Positions 28,147 through 36,443 of a DNA stretch of 64,000 nucleotides are shown in pieces; position 1 is the stretch's first letter, and each line of letters opens with the position of its first letter. The DNA is taken from contig NZ_SACN01000001.1 in assembly GCF_004005865.1 (NCBI RefSeq), positions 1,922,001 to 1,986,000 of the forward strand. Reading direction: 5' to 3'. The translations under genes were made by a program, and so were the position numbers. This stretch comes from Sphingomonas crocodyli. Its GTDB lineage: Bacteria; Pseudomonadota; Alphaproteobacteria; Sphingomonadales; Sphingomonadaceae. Below the pieces are notes generated by a model that worked only from the letters and a program-made list of their open reading frames with translations, made no database searches and was not told where the DNA came from.

Positions 28147-29328
28147 TCAATTCTCCGCCGGCATCACCGGCACGATCGCATGGTCGGGATAGGGCATGAT
28201 CATCGTGCCGTCCGGCGCCGCGGTGAAGGTGGTCTGGGTGGGATAGGCGAACTCGATCGCTTCCTTCGCGAACCGTTCGAGAATGCCTACGCAGACTTCA
28301 TGCCGGGCGCGAGCGAAAATGGCGAACTCATCGCTCATCACATCCACCAGCACCTCAAAATCAAGGCTGGAGGCGCCAAACCCCGTCATGCCGCAGCGAA
28401 AGAGCTGGGCATGTTCCACGCCAGAGACGATCTCCTCGACGATCTCCGGGATGCGACGGCATGTCTCGGGGCTGGTCTGATAGATCACGCCGATTGCCAG
28501 CACCACGCGGCGACGCGGGAGCCGCGCGAGGTTGCGCACTTCCTTGTTCAGCAGATTGGCGTTGGAAATGACGACCTCTTCGCCCGTCACCGATCGAACG
28601 CGGGTCGTCTTGAGGCCGATTTCCTCGACGGTGCCGGTGGTCTGATCCCAGCCGATCGAATCACCGCGCCGGAAAGGCTTGTCGAACAGGATCGAAAGCG
28701 CCGCAAACAGATCGGAGAAGACGCCCTGCGCCGCCAGACCGATCGCGATGCCACCGACGCCCAGCGAGGCGACGAGGCCGGTCGTGTTGACCCCCATATT
28801 GTCGAGGATCAGCAGGATCGCGATCGCGAAACAGATCACGCTGACGAGCAGGCGGATGATGCCCACCGCGCTGCCCAGCGACGTCGAGGCTTCGTCCGAT
28901 CCCGCGCGCTGCTCCACAGCGCCGATGATCAGTTCGCGAACCCAGATCGCACCCTGAATGGCTGCGGCGACGGTGAACAGGAAACGTACCGTGGTGTCGA
29001 TCGCTTCGGGCGGGCGCGCATATCCGCTGACCAGCCGGGCTGCGAGCATCACTATGAAGAAGAGATTGGTGCGGGCGACCGCGCGGCCGATGATCGCCGG
29101 CCAATGCCCGCGCATTCCGTCATTGCGGCATAGCCGAAGCCCCAACATACGGATGCCGTACAACGCCGCGATGATGATCGCGCCGACCGTCGCGGCTATG
29201 GCGATCCCCAGAAAGTTGATCGAGATCCAATGGAGCGTCTGATCCCAGAGCATCCGGAGATCGTGCGAGGACTGGAGGAGGGGTGTGAAGCCTTCGACCA
29301 GGGGATCGCCTTTTTTAGCAGTCATCAA
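28147..29328 (-). CDS. MscS-family mechanosensitive ion channel
   Basis: 393 residues. Hydrophobic segments lie at about 40-60, 80-105, 112-135, 155-178 and 185-205. The pore helix and following conserved block (VASLGVGGIAIGLAAQGVFSDLFAALSILFDKPFRRGDSI) and the beta domain (GTVEEIGLKTTRVRSVTGEEVVISNANLL) are typical of small-conductance MscS channels that release solutes on osmotic downshift. The C-terminal vestibule domain is complete. It lies 20 bp downstream of the O-glycosylation ligase on the same strand and may be co-transcribed with it, though the functions are not obviously linked. Confidence 0.92.
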   Translation of the reverse strand: MMTAKKGDPLVEGFTPLLQSSHDLRMLWDQTLHWISINFLGIAIAATVGAIIIAALYGIRMLGLRLCRNDGMRGHWPAIIGRAVARTNLFFIVMLAARLVSGYARPPEAIDTTVRFLFTVAAAIQGAIWVRELIIGAVEQRAGSDEASTSLGSAVGIIRLLVSVICFAIAILLILDNMGVNTTGLVASLGVGGIAIGLAAQGVFSDLFAALSILFDKPFRRGDSIGWDQTTGTVEEIGLKTTRVRSVTGEEVVISNANLLNKEVRNLARLPRRRVVLAIGVIYQTSPETCRRIPEIVEEIVSGVEHAQLFRCGMTGFGASSLDFEVLVDVMSDEFAIFARARHEVCVGILERFAKEAIEFAYPTQTTFTAAPDGTMIMPYPDHAIVPVMPAEN

Positions 29329-29348
29329 TCTTCCGCCAGATGCCTAAC

Positions 29349-30818
29349 TCAACTTGGGCGGCCCATCGGTTTGGGCGCCGCTTTAGGGCCCCAACGTGGG
29401 CCGGTGGGGGATCGTTCCGGTTCCGGCTCGTCAAAATCGTCCTCGTCATCCTCCGGGTTCGGCAGATATTGGCCATCCGGAGACTGGCGACCCTTGCGGA
29501 CGCGGAACGGATTCCACGCTCTTTTGCGGATATGCCGCTGCACATAGACATCGAAGCCGATCTCTACCGCGACGATCAGATAGATGAAGGGCTGCAGCGC
29601 GATGCCGACGAAGGATGCGCCGAGCAGGTAGATAAGGTGGGCGTGCTGAAGCGAGGCGGCGAGTGGCGATACCCACGCATCCTCACCCAAATTATTCCGG
29701 TAGGCGCGTCTGATCAGCTCCATGCGGATGATGCCGGTCAGGTGGATCAGCAGGAACAGGATGACGCCCAGATAGCCCTGTTCGCCCAGCATTTCGAAAT
29801 AGCTGTTGTGGAAGGCGCGGCCCTGATCATAGCCGACGACGTTCACGGTCGTGCCGTCGGCCGTCTTGTACGACATGTTGATCGTCAGCTTGTTGGCCAG
29901 ATAGACGTCGAAGCCGCCGCCGAACGGATGTTCCTTCACATAGTCGATCGTCCATTTCCACACGGCAAGGCGCGTGCTGGCCGAAGCATCGCCCTTATAG
30001 CCGGCGATCGTTTCCATGCGCGAACTGAACGAACTGGGCAGCATCGGGATGGCGATGATCGACGCCGCCGCGACGATCGCGATGTAGCGCATCCGATGTT
30101 TGGCGGCGCGCAGCTCCAGCAGGATCATGAACGCGATGCAGACGAGGCCGGTGCGCGCCTGCGTGCCGATCGGGATCATCAGATTGGCGAAGACCAGCGC
30201 GTAGCAATAGAGCCGCGTCCACGGCCCGCGCGGGAAGATCGTGCCATATTTCGAATACCACAGGATCAGCGGGATCATGCAGATCGCGACGGCGGAGATG
30301 ATGCTGCCTTCGTACAGGCCGCTATTGTTGCTCACCATCAGGTTGAGCGTGCCATAGCCGCCGCCGCCCGCCAGCGTCTTGACGCCGCCGACCACGGTGA
30401 TCGCCGATAGCGATACGATCATGAACACCAGCACGAGTTCGATCCGCTGGCGCGTGTAGAGCGTCATCGGCAGGAAGATCGCGAAGACCAGCGCCTTCCA
30501 CACCCAGTCCCATTTCACGATCGCCGATGAATAGAAGACGGCGTTCCACGTCGTGATGCCGCACAAGGCGAGCAGCATGATCAGCATCACCTGCCGCGCG
30601 GAAAAGACGAGTTCCTTCTTATTGTCCGCCATCGCCCAGCCGAGGAAGGCGGCGATGAAGAAGATCAGCGAGATCGGGATCGAGCTGAGCAGGTAGAAGG
30701 CCAGGCGCTGCGGCGAGACGATGTCGATATAGATATAGCCGCAGGTGAACAGGAACGGCCGCCGCAACGCCAGCACCGTCAATCCCATCATGAAGACGAT
30801 GAGGAATATGTCACGCAC
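29349..30818 (-). CDS. O-glycosylation (O-antigen) ligase, exosortase A system type
   Basis: 489 residues with a GTG start at 30818. About eleven hydrophobic segments are present, with a long periplasmic loop near 285-365 (HPFGGGFDVY; YDQGRAFHNSYFEMLGEQG) as in WaaL/PglL-type O-antigen ligases. The opening MRDIFLIVFMMGLTVLALRRP is the pattern of the putative O-glycosylation ligases linked to exosortase A systems. The C-terminal 50 residues are acidic then proline-rich (PEDDEDDFDEPEPE) and cytoplasmic. The start overlaps the stop of a 59-codon ORF at 30811 by 8 bp. The exosortase itself and EPS genes are not in this window. Confidence 0.85.
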   Translation of the reverse strand: MRDIFLIVFMMGLTVLALRRPFLFTCGYIYIDIVSPQRLAFYLLSSIPISLIFFIAAFLGWAMADNKKELVFSARQVMLIMLLALCGITTWNAVFYSSAIVKWDWVWKALVFAIFLPMTLYTRQRIELVLVFMIVSLSAITVVGGVKTLAGGGGYGTLNLMVSNNSGLYEGSIISAVAICMIPLILWYSKYGTIFPRGPWTRLYCYALVFANLMIPIGTQARTGLVCIAFMILLELRAAKHRMRYIAIVAAASIIAIPMLPSSFSSRMETIAGYKGDASASTRLAVWKWTIDYVKEHPFGGGFDVYLANKLTINMSYKTADGTTVNVVGYDQGRAFHNSYFEMLGEQGYLGVILFLLIHLTGIIRMELIRRAYRNNLGEDAWVSPLAASLQHAHLIYLLGASFVGIALQPFIYLIVAVEIGFDVYVQRHIRKRAWNPFRVRKGRQSPDGQYLPNPEDDEDDFDEPEPERSPTGPRWGPKAAPKPMGRPS

Positions 30819-30990
30819 GGCGGCGTTTGCCTGATGGGTCGAGTCCGAACGGTCGCGCCTTCGGCCCGACCTGCTTGAACTGGCGCTTCGATCGCTGCGG
30901 TTCGGTATTGAGATCGGGCGAGTTGAACACGCGCAACGCCGCCCATGCGAGCAACAGGTGGGCGAGGATCAGCGTTCCGGTGTCAATCAT
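30811..30990 (-). CDS. Small membrane protein ORF coupled to the O-glycosylation ligase
   Basis: 59 residues starting MIDTGTLILAHLLLAWAALRVF, a single membrane segment of about 17 residues, followed by a basic tail (PQRSKRQFKQVGPKARPF; then GKRRRA at the end). Its stop overlaps the GTG start of the ligase by 8 bp, so translation is likely coupled. The tail has nine or more Lys/Arg, consistent with the N-terminus outside and the tail in the cytoplasm. I recognise no family. It could instead be an upstream leader, but codon use and the coupling argue for a protein. Confidence 0.55.
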   Translation of the reverse strand: MIDTGTLILAHLLLAWAALRVFNSPDLNTEPQRSKRQFKQVGPKARPFGLDPSGKRRRA

Positions 30991-31069
30991 CGTAACATCT
31001 TCCTACCCGCTTTCGCAGCGCGCCGAAACAGGTTGACAAGGCATGGGGCGTCATGCGCCCTGCTGCCCT

Positions 31070-32269
31070 ATGAAGATCCTGCACATCCTCGATCATAGCC
31101 TGCCGATCCACAGCGGCTACACCTTTCGCACGCGCGCCATCCTGAAGTCGCAAATCGCGATGGGATGGGAGGTCGCGGGGGTGACGGGGCCGCGCTACAA
31201 CAAGCCCGATCCCGATCCGGAAATCGAGGAGGGGCTGACCTTCTATCGCACTGCGCCGGTGAAGAAGGCGATCGCGCCTTTCGGTGAGCTGCGTGAGGTG
31301 AAGGCGCTGGCCGATCGGGTGATCGCGGTCGCGCGCGAATGGAAGCCCGATCTGCTCCACGCCCATTCGCCTGCGCTCGACGGGCTTGCGGGGCTGCGCG
31401 CGGCCAAGGCGCTCAAGCTGCCGCTGGTCTATGAGATTCGCGCCTTCTGGGAAGATGCGGCGGTCGGTAACGGGACGGGCACCGAGGGTTCGGCGATCTA
31501 CCGCCTGACCCGCGCGGTCGAATCGCATGTGGTGAAGAATGCCGATGCGGTCGCGGTGATCTGCGAAGGGCTGAAGGGCGATCTGATCGCGCGCGGGACG
31601 CCCGCGAACAAGGTGATGGTGTCGCCGAACGGGGTCGATCTGGAGCTGTTCGGCGAAATCCCGCCGCCCGATCTGGACCTCGCCGCGAAGCTGGGGATCG
31701 AGCCGGGGGATATCATCGGCTTCATCGGATCCTTCTACGATTATGAAGGGCTCGACGATCTGATCGCCGCGATGCCCATGATCGTCGCGCGGCGGCCCAA
31801 GGCGCAACTGCTGCTGGTCGGCGGCGGGCCAATGGAGGCGGCGCTGAAGACGCAGGCCGAGGCATCGGGCGTCGCCGCGAACATCCACTTCATCGGCCGC
31901 GTGCCGCACACCGAGGTCGAGCGTTATTACAGCCTGATCGACGTGCTGGCCTATCCGCGCAAGTCGATGCGGCTGACCGATCTGGTCACTCCGCTCAAGC
32001 CGCTGGAGGCGATGGCGCAGCGCCGGCTGGTCGCGGCGTCGGACGTGGGCGGGCACAAGGAACTGATCGAGGACGGCGTGACCGGCACTTTGTTCGCCGC
32101 CGACGATCCCGCCGCGCTCGCCAAATCGGTCGCCGACATGCTCGACGATCGCAGCGGGTGGGAAGCGATGCGCGATCGGGGCAGGGCGTTCGTCGAGCGC
32201 GAGCGCAACTGGGGTGTGAACGTTGCGCGCTATCGCCCGGTTTACGAAAAACTGATCGGACCCCGATGA
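31070..32269 (+). CDS. GT4 glycosyltransferase, exosortase A system-associated type
   Basis: 399 residues from the ATG at 31070. The opening MKILHILDHSLPIHSGYTFRTRAIL and the phrase YEIRAFWEDAAVGNGTGTEGS match the PEP-CTERM/exosortase A-associated GT4 glycosyltransferases. The donor-binding C-terminal domain has VMVSPNGVDLELFG, the GGGPM loop and the GT4 acidic pair in KPLEAMAQRRLVAASDVGGHKELIEDG. It likely adds a sugar to a glycan intermediate handled by the ligase at 29349. It is divergent from the ligase. An ATG at 31043 is an alternative start. Confidence 0.88.
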   Translation: MKILHILDHSLPIHSGYTFRTRAILKSQIAMGWEVAGVTGPRYNKPDPDPEIEEGLTFYRTAPVKKAIAPFGELREVKALADRVIAVAREWKPDLLHAHSPALDGLAGLRAAKALKLPLVYEIRAFWEDAAVGNGTGTEGSAIYRLTRAVESHVVKNADAVAVICEGLKGDLIARGTPANKVMVSPNGVDLELFGEIPPPDLDLAAKLGIEPGDIIGFIGSFYDYEGLDDLIAAMPMIVARRPKAQLLLVGGGPMEAALKTQAEASGVAANIHFIGRVPHTEVERYYSLIDVLAYPRKSMRLTDLVTPLKPLEAMAQRRLVAASDVGGHKELIEDGVTGTLFAADDPAALAKSVADMLDDRSGWEAMRDRGRAFVERERNWGVNVARYRPVYEKLIGPR

Positions 32270-32332
32270 TCATGCATTCGTTTTCAACCCGAATTAAACA
32301 CATCCTGCGTTAAGGGGGCTCGCTGGATCGTC

Positions 32333-33967
32333 ATGGGTGCGCTGGTGGTACGAAAGAAGAAGAGCATCGGTCGGGTTACGAGCCTGGTGATGGGCATATC
32401 GCTGGCGCTGCTAATGGGCGCGGCGGTGGCCTTCCTGGTGTTCGCGCTGCCGCAGGAGGCGCTGGAACGGCTGACGACGATGTCGCGCCTGTCCAAGCTG
32501 ATGGTCGAGGCGGAGCCGCCGATCTCCGCGAGCGACCGCGCTTTGCTGGCGGCGCTGGCGGGCATCGCGACCGCGGGCGTAGGCTGGGTGCTGGTCGATT
32601 GGCTGCTGTTCGGTAAGGCGATGCTCTCCCTGATCTTCCGTTCGCGCCGCGACGACGATTATGAGGATTATGATGCGGGCCACGGGCCGGCGCCGATCGA
32701 CTTCGGCCCGCTGCCCGGCGCGCGCCCGGCGGCACCCCCGGCGCTACCGCAGATCGATACGCGCCGCCCGCTCTCGGCGATGACCGACATCGGCGAGCCG
32801 ACCGGCCTGACTACGCCGGCCGCCGTAAGTCCCGCGGTGGACGAACTGCTGCCGCCGCTCGATCAGCTTCTGCCCGGCGTGCCGCCTGCGCCGCGCGCAC
32901 CGACGCAGCCGCCGGCACCGACACTGAACCTCGACATGAGCGCGCTGGCGCCCGATCCGCAGCCGGAGATTGTTCCCGAAGCGCCGATCATGCCGCAGCC
33001 GTTCGTGGCCGAAACGCCAATGCCGGAGCTTTCGGTGCCCGAGCCGATCATCCCCGCGCCCGTTCCGCTCGATCCGTTCGCGGCGCGCCCGGCTCCGACG
33101 CCCGAGGCACCGATCGCGCCTGCGCCGTCGCAGCTGCTCGCGTCGCCGCTGACGCAAAATCCGTTCGCGGCCCCGTCGCTGGCGGCGCCTGCCGTGTCGA
33201 ACCCCTTCGCGCAGAACCCGTTCGCAGCGCCGTCGCTCGTGCCGCCCGTCGCACCTGCGCCGGTGATGCAGCCGCCGGTCGCGCCACCGCCTCCGCCGCC
33301 CGCACCCGAACCGGTGATGGCGCCGCCGCCGCCGGTCATGGCGCCTCCGCCTCCGCCCGAGCCTGTGGCGCCTCCGCCGCCGCCCCCGGTGGTCGAACAG
33401 GCGCCGCGTTTCCATGCGCCGGTGCCGGCGTCGCTCGATCAGGCGCCGCTCGGCGATCTGCTGGCGCGGCTCGAGCGCGGCATGGCGACCCGCCGTACGC
33501 CCGCGGCCTTGCCGGCGCCCACGCCGGTCATGGCACCGCCGCCGCCTCCGGTCGTGACGCCGCCCGCTCCGGTGATGGCGCCGCCGCCTCCGCCGCCCGC
33601 ACCTGTCGCACCGCCGCCTGTACAGGCCGCGCCGGTCGAACGCCCGGCCGCACCGGCCTGGGTCGCGCCGGTTCCGCAGCCGCCGCAGCCGGCCCCTGTT
33701 TCGGCGCCGACGCCCGCGACCGATATCTGGCCGGCCGCCGTGCAGCCCGTGGCGCCCGCACCGGCGCCGCCGGTCGAACCGCCGGTGATCGGCGGGCCGA
33801 TGCCGATCGCCTCCACGCCGGTCGCCCCGACGCCGCTGCGCGTGGATATGGCGCGCCCGGTCACGCCGCCCAAGCCTGCCAATGTGCTCGACGGCGATGC
33901 GATGCTCGACGAACCGCTGCACATGGCGCTCGAAAAGCTGCGCGAACTGGTGCGCAAGCACGGCTGA
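32333..33967 (+). CDS. Proline-rich two-helix membrane protein of unknown function
   Basis: 544 residues with two membrane helices near the N-terminus (about 17-40, SLVMGISLALLMGAAVAFL; and 69-93, LLAALAGIATAGVGWVLVDWLL), so both ends are cytoplasmic. A short acidic patch (RDDDYEDYD) follows, then about 370 residues dominated by Pro and Ala with repeats such as NPFAAPSL and APPPP runs. It ends with a helix (EPLHMALEKLRELVRKHG) and a middle helix (LGDLLARLERGM). The base composition of the Pro-rich stretch is distinctly C/G-rich. A role as a spacer or scaffold is guesswork. Confidence 0.8.
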   Translation: MGALVVRKKKSIGRVTSLVMGISLALLMGAAVAFLVFALPQEALERLTTMSRLSKLMVEAEPPISASDRALLAALAGIATAGVGWVLVDWLLFGKAMLSLIFRSRRDDDYEDYDAGHGPAPIDFGPLPGARPAAPPALPQIDTRRPLSAMTDIGEPTGLTTPAAVSPAVDELLPPLDQLLPGVPPAPRAPTQPPAPTLNLDMSALAPDPQPEIVPEAPIMPQPFVAETPMPELSVPEPIIPAPVPLDPFAARPAPTPEAPIAPAPSQLLASPLTQNPFAAPSLAAPAVSNPFAQNPFAAPSLVPPVAPAPVMQPPVAPPPPPPAPEPVMAPPPPVMAPPPPPEPVAPPPPPPVVEQAPRFHAPVPASLDQAPLGDLLARLERGMATRRTPAALPAPTPVMAPPPPPVVTPPAPVMAPPPPPPAPVAPPPVQAAPVERPAAPAWVAPVPQPPQPAPVSAPTPATDIWPAAVQPVAPAPAPPVEPPVIGGPMPIASTPVAPTPLRVDMARPVTPPKPANVLDGDAMLDEPLHMALEKLRELVRKHG

Positions 33968-34019
33968 TTTCGTCGAATGTTGTCAATCTTGTCACTACGT
34001 CATCGTCGGAGAACGGCCC

Positions 34020-34307
34020 TCACAGCTCGACCGTGAGGGCTTCGACTTCGAACAGCCAGCCGCGATCCGACGCGCTGATCTCACCGATCAGGATGTCCGC
34101 GACCAGATGATCGCGCGGCGGAAAGTCGATGTCGCCGATCGTCGCGATCAGCGGGGCGGGATCGGCCGAACTCCGCAATCGCAACCGGTGACGCCCGCCC
34201 GTAAAGGTGATGCTCGCCCAGTCGATGGTCTCACGCTCGACCAGTTCGATCGCGCCGCCCAGTGTCTTCGCCAGGCCGCGCAGGATGATGCGAACCGGAT
34301 CGTTCAT
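34020..34307 (-). CDS. Small protein of unknown function
   Basis: 95 residues, no signal peptide or membrane segment. The sequence is mostly beta-like (WASITFTGGRHRLRLR; DHLVADILIGEISAS) with a final acidic strand EVEALTVEL. No family recognised. It overlaps the upstream 62-residue ORF by 4 bp (34304-34307), so the two are co-translated. Both stand behind an SOS-type box at 34518, which suggests induction on DNA damage. The S24 repressor gene is divergent from the pair. Confidence 0.65.
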   Translation of the reverse strand: MNDPVRIILRGLAKTLGGAIELVERETIDWASITFTGGRHRLRLRSSADPAPLIATIGDIDFPPRDHLVADILIGEISASDRGWLFEVEALTVEL

Positions 34308-34492
34308 CGCGCCACCTCGCTCTGCCGATCGGCGATATAGGCAAGGACGCGCGCGCTCATCCGTGCGCCCGGTTGCCGCCCGCGTCGCAGATCGTGCACG
34401 AGGCGCGGATCGCGCACGGCGTCGCGCCCGAAGCGGGTAGGGGGCACCCCGCTGGCCTTCAGATAGCGGTCAATTGTGGTCAGCAGGTGCAT
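34304..34492 (-). CDS. Small helix-turn-helix-like protein of unknown function
   Basis: 62 residues with no signal or membrane segment. It is basic and likely alpha-helical (TTIDRYLKASGVPPTRFGRDAVRD; LVHDLRRGRQ; RVLAYIADRQ), consistent with a small DNA-binding helix-turn-helix protein. Its stop overlaps the start of the 95-residue gene by 4 bp. The start ATG (34490-34492) is 25 bp downstream, in its own direction, of the GTTC-N7-GTTC box. The start is near the divergent S24 repressor, so the gap 34493-34585 probably controls both directions. Confidence 0.65.
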   Translation of the reverse strand: MHLLTTIDRYLKASGVPPTRFGRDAVRDPRLVHDLRRGRQPGARMSARVLAYIADRQSEVAR

Positions 34493-34517
34493 CGCGGCCT
34501 CCGTGGTCGATTCGAAT

Positions 34518-34532
34518 GTTCTGTTTATGTTC
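34518..34532 (-). promoter_or_regulatory. SOS box of alphaproteobacterial type (GTTC-N7-GTTC)
   Basis: GTTC at 34518-34521 and GTTC at 34529-34532 with exactly seven bases between fit the alphaproteobacterial LexA consensus. It lies 26 bp before the small minus-strand gene start and 54 bp before the S24 repressor start. Confidence 0.65.
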
Positions 34533-34542
34533 TCATTCTCGA

Positions 34543-34569
34543 TTTCCTACTTGTCTAGGAAAAGTCCTA
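34543..34569. promoter_or_regulatory. Operator-like inverted repeat TTTCCTA-N6-TAGGAAA with an extra half-site
   Basis: Arms at 34543-34549 and 34556-34562 are perfect inverse copies. A third TCCTA half-site occurs at 34565-34569. The repeat overlaps the -35 element and spacer of the promoter at 34551, the layout expected of a repressor that controls its own promoter. Confidence 0.5.
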
Positions 34570-34578
34570 TCATATAAT
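34551..34578 (+). promoter_or_regulatory. Sigma-70-type promoter for the S24 gene, apparently leaderless
   Basis: TTGTCT (-35, 34551-34556), 16-bp spacer, TATAAT (-10, 34573-34578, a perfect consensus). A start of transcription about 7 bp later would be at or next to the ATG at 34586, leaving no room for a ribosome site. Confidence 0.55.
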
Positions 34579-34585
34579 CGCCGAT

Positions 34586-35263
34586 ATGGAGGATGAAGCC
34601 CGACAGGCGCTCGATGCCCTGATCCGCGAGAGGGGCGAGGATTATAGCTCGTTGTCGCGGCTAATCGGGCGCAATCCGGCCTATATCCAGCAGTTCATCA
34701 AGCGCGGAACGCCGCAGCGGCTGGCCGAAGCCGATAGGAAAATCCTCGCATCCTATTTTCGCGTGGCTGAGGAAATTCTGGGCGGCCCAGCGGTTGCGCC
34801 TGCGCCGGTCGTGGCGGCGGCGGGATCACGGCGCGCGCGACAGGCCGATCTGGTGACGGTGCCGCGCATCGATGTCGGTGCGTCGGCGGGGCCGGGCGGC
34901 TTCGTCGATACGGAGGAGGCGCGCCCGCGGCTGGCGTTCGACGCGCGGCTGCTGCGCGAGCTGGCAGGGGGCGGGACCGACGGCCTGTCGATGATCCGCG
35001 TCGCGGGCGATTCGATGGAGCCGACATTGGTCGATGGCGACGATATCCTAGTCGACCGCGCCGACGCCGCGAACCGGCTGCGCGAGGGCATCTATGTGCT
35101 GCGCATCGACGGAATGCTGATCGTCAAGCGGATCGAGCGGACGGGCGCGGGCTTCGTCGTGCGCAGCGACAATCGCGAACGTTATCCGGCCGAATGGGCG
35201 TGCAATCCGGAGACGGTCGACGTGGTCGGCCGGGTGCTGTGGACGGGACGGCGGCTCCGCTAA
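34586..35263 (+). CDS. S24-type repressor/peptidase (LexA/CI-like)
   Basis: 225 residues. The N-terminus (about 20-45, SSLSRLIGRNPAYIQQFIKRG) looks like an XRE-type helix-turn-helix. The C-terminal S24 domain has the nucleophile S143 in AGDSMEPTLVDGDD and the general base K181 in MLIVKRIE. An Ala-Gly pair at 101-102 (GASAGPGG) is placed like the self-cleavage site of LexA/CI proteins. Not LexA itself: its N-terminus lacks the LexA winged helix. It likely represses its own promoter and possibly the divergent small genes. The last 4 bp overlap the tail of the gene at 35260. Confidence 0.85.
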   Translation: MEDEARQALDALIRERGEDYSSLSRLIGRNPAYIQQFIKRGTPQRLAEADRKILASYFRVAEEILGGPAVAPAPVVAAAGSRRARQADLVTVPRIDVGASAGPGGFVDTEEARPRLAFDARLLRELAGGGTDGLSMIRVAGDSMEPTLVDGDDILVDRADAANRLREGIYVLRIDGMLIVKRIERTGAGFVVRSDNRERYPAEWACNPETVDVVGRVLWTGRRLR

Positions 35264-36330
35264 CCCTTCCAGCGCGGCTGGGCCAGATCGCCGGCCGCGA
35301 CGATGCCGGGCCGGGCGGCGGCGACTGCGTGAAGCCGATTGACCAGAGCGAGCGCGGTGGCCGCGCCGCTGGCATTGTAGGCGCCGGTCGGCATGGCGCC
35401 GGGCACGAAGCTTTCGCGGGCATCGAAGACGCAGCGCAGCGAGGGGCGGCCCTCGATCGTCACTTCCCAGCGCGTATCGCCGTCCATCTCGCCCGATTTC
35501 GGCCAGCCTTCGGCCAGATCGAAGCCGACGACCCAATAGGTGTTCTGTACGATGCGCTCGACGCCGTCCTTGATCCCCACCCAGCGCCAGCGTTGCCCGG
35601 CGACGGTGCCGGCCTCGATCCGCCCGACCTGCAGTTCGAGCGCGCGCGGCGTGGTGACGAGTTCGCGGGTCGAGCGGATCTCGTCGAGATCCATGCCCAG
35701 GCCGTGGGCGAGCCCGGCGATCGAGGCTTCGAAGAAGCCCACCATCGTCGCCAGTTCGGCGACCTTGCCCGATGCGAAATCCTCCGGCGTGTGGCCGAAG
35801 CCCATCATCGCCAGCGTCCCCTGGTTCGGGTAGCGCGAGCAATCGGCATATTCGTCGATCCGGATCACGTCCCACGTGCCACTGAGCGAGCTGAGCGTGA
35901 GGACCAGCACTTCATCGACGAAGCCGGGATTCTGGCCCGATACGAAGAAGCTGGCGCCGCCCGCTTTACCGGCCTTCTCCAGCCGGCGTGCGGCCTCTTT
36001 GTCGTTCCACGCCGGGAACATGAAGCCGGCCGAGGTGAGCACGTCGACGCCGCGCGACAGGAATCCGCAGATGACGTCCAGATTGGGCTGGCGCACCATA
36101 TAGACGACCGCGTCGGCATCGGTGGCCAGCAGTGCGGCCATATCGTTGGTGGCGCGGATGCCGGTGTCGGGAAACCCCGCGAAGTCGCCGGCATCGCGGC
36201 CGACATTGGCATCGCTATGCGCGTAGAGGCCGACCAGTTCAAGGTCGTCGCGCTCTATGATCGCGCGCAACCCCTCCTTACCGGCCAGGCCCGCTCCACA
36301 TTGGATGATCCGCAACGGCCGTCGGTCCAC
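35260..36330 (-). CDS. DapB-like NAD(P)-dependent amine/amino-acid dehydrogenase family protein (paralogue)
   Basis: 356 residues from a GTG at 36330 with the ribosome site GAGGGG 6 bp upstream; an ATG further upstream is open. It opens with a Rossmann fold (PLRIIQCGAGLAGKEGLR) and shares long stretches with the gene at 10233, including DTGIRATNDMAALLATDADAVVYM and similar spacing. Family members include 2,4-diaminopentanoate dehydrogenase-like enzymes; substrate unknown. Convergent with the S24 gene, overlapping by 4 bp. Confidence 0.7.
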   Translation of the reverse strand: MDRRPLRIIQCGAGLAGKEGLRAIIERDDLELVGLYAHSDANVGRDAGDFAGFPDTGIRATNDMAALLATDADAVVYMVRQPNLDVICGFLSRGVDVLTSAGFMFPAWNDKEAARRLEKAGKAGGASFFVSGQNPGFVDEVLVLTLSSLSGTWDVIRIDEYADCSRYPNQGTLAMMGFGHTPEDFASGKVAELATMVGFFEASIAGLAHGLGMDLDEIRSTRELVTTPRALELQVGRIEAGTVAGQRWRWVGIKDGVERIVQNTYWVVGFDLAEGWPKSGEMDGDTRWEVTIEGRPSLRCVFDARESFVPGAMPTGAYNASGAATALALVNRLHAVAAARPGIVAAGDLAQPRWKG

Positions 36331-36443
36331 GTCGATCCCCTCACTCTGCTGTTTGGAGCGAGCGATACACGGGGCCGGGGGCAGGCGCGATGCACGCGAA
36401 CGCACATCGGATTTGCGTTAAGGGGAAACGGGGAAGGCCCGCC

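Noticed and set aside
31033..31056. TTGACA and a GCATG/CATGC dyad as a promoter for the glycosyltransferase
   Set aside because: No -10 element follows at 16-18 bp and the start at 31043 would lie inside it.
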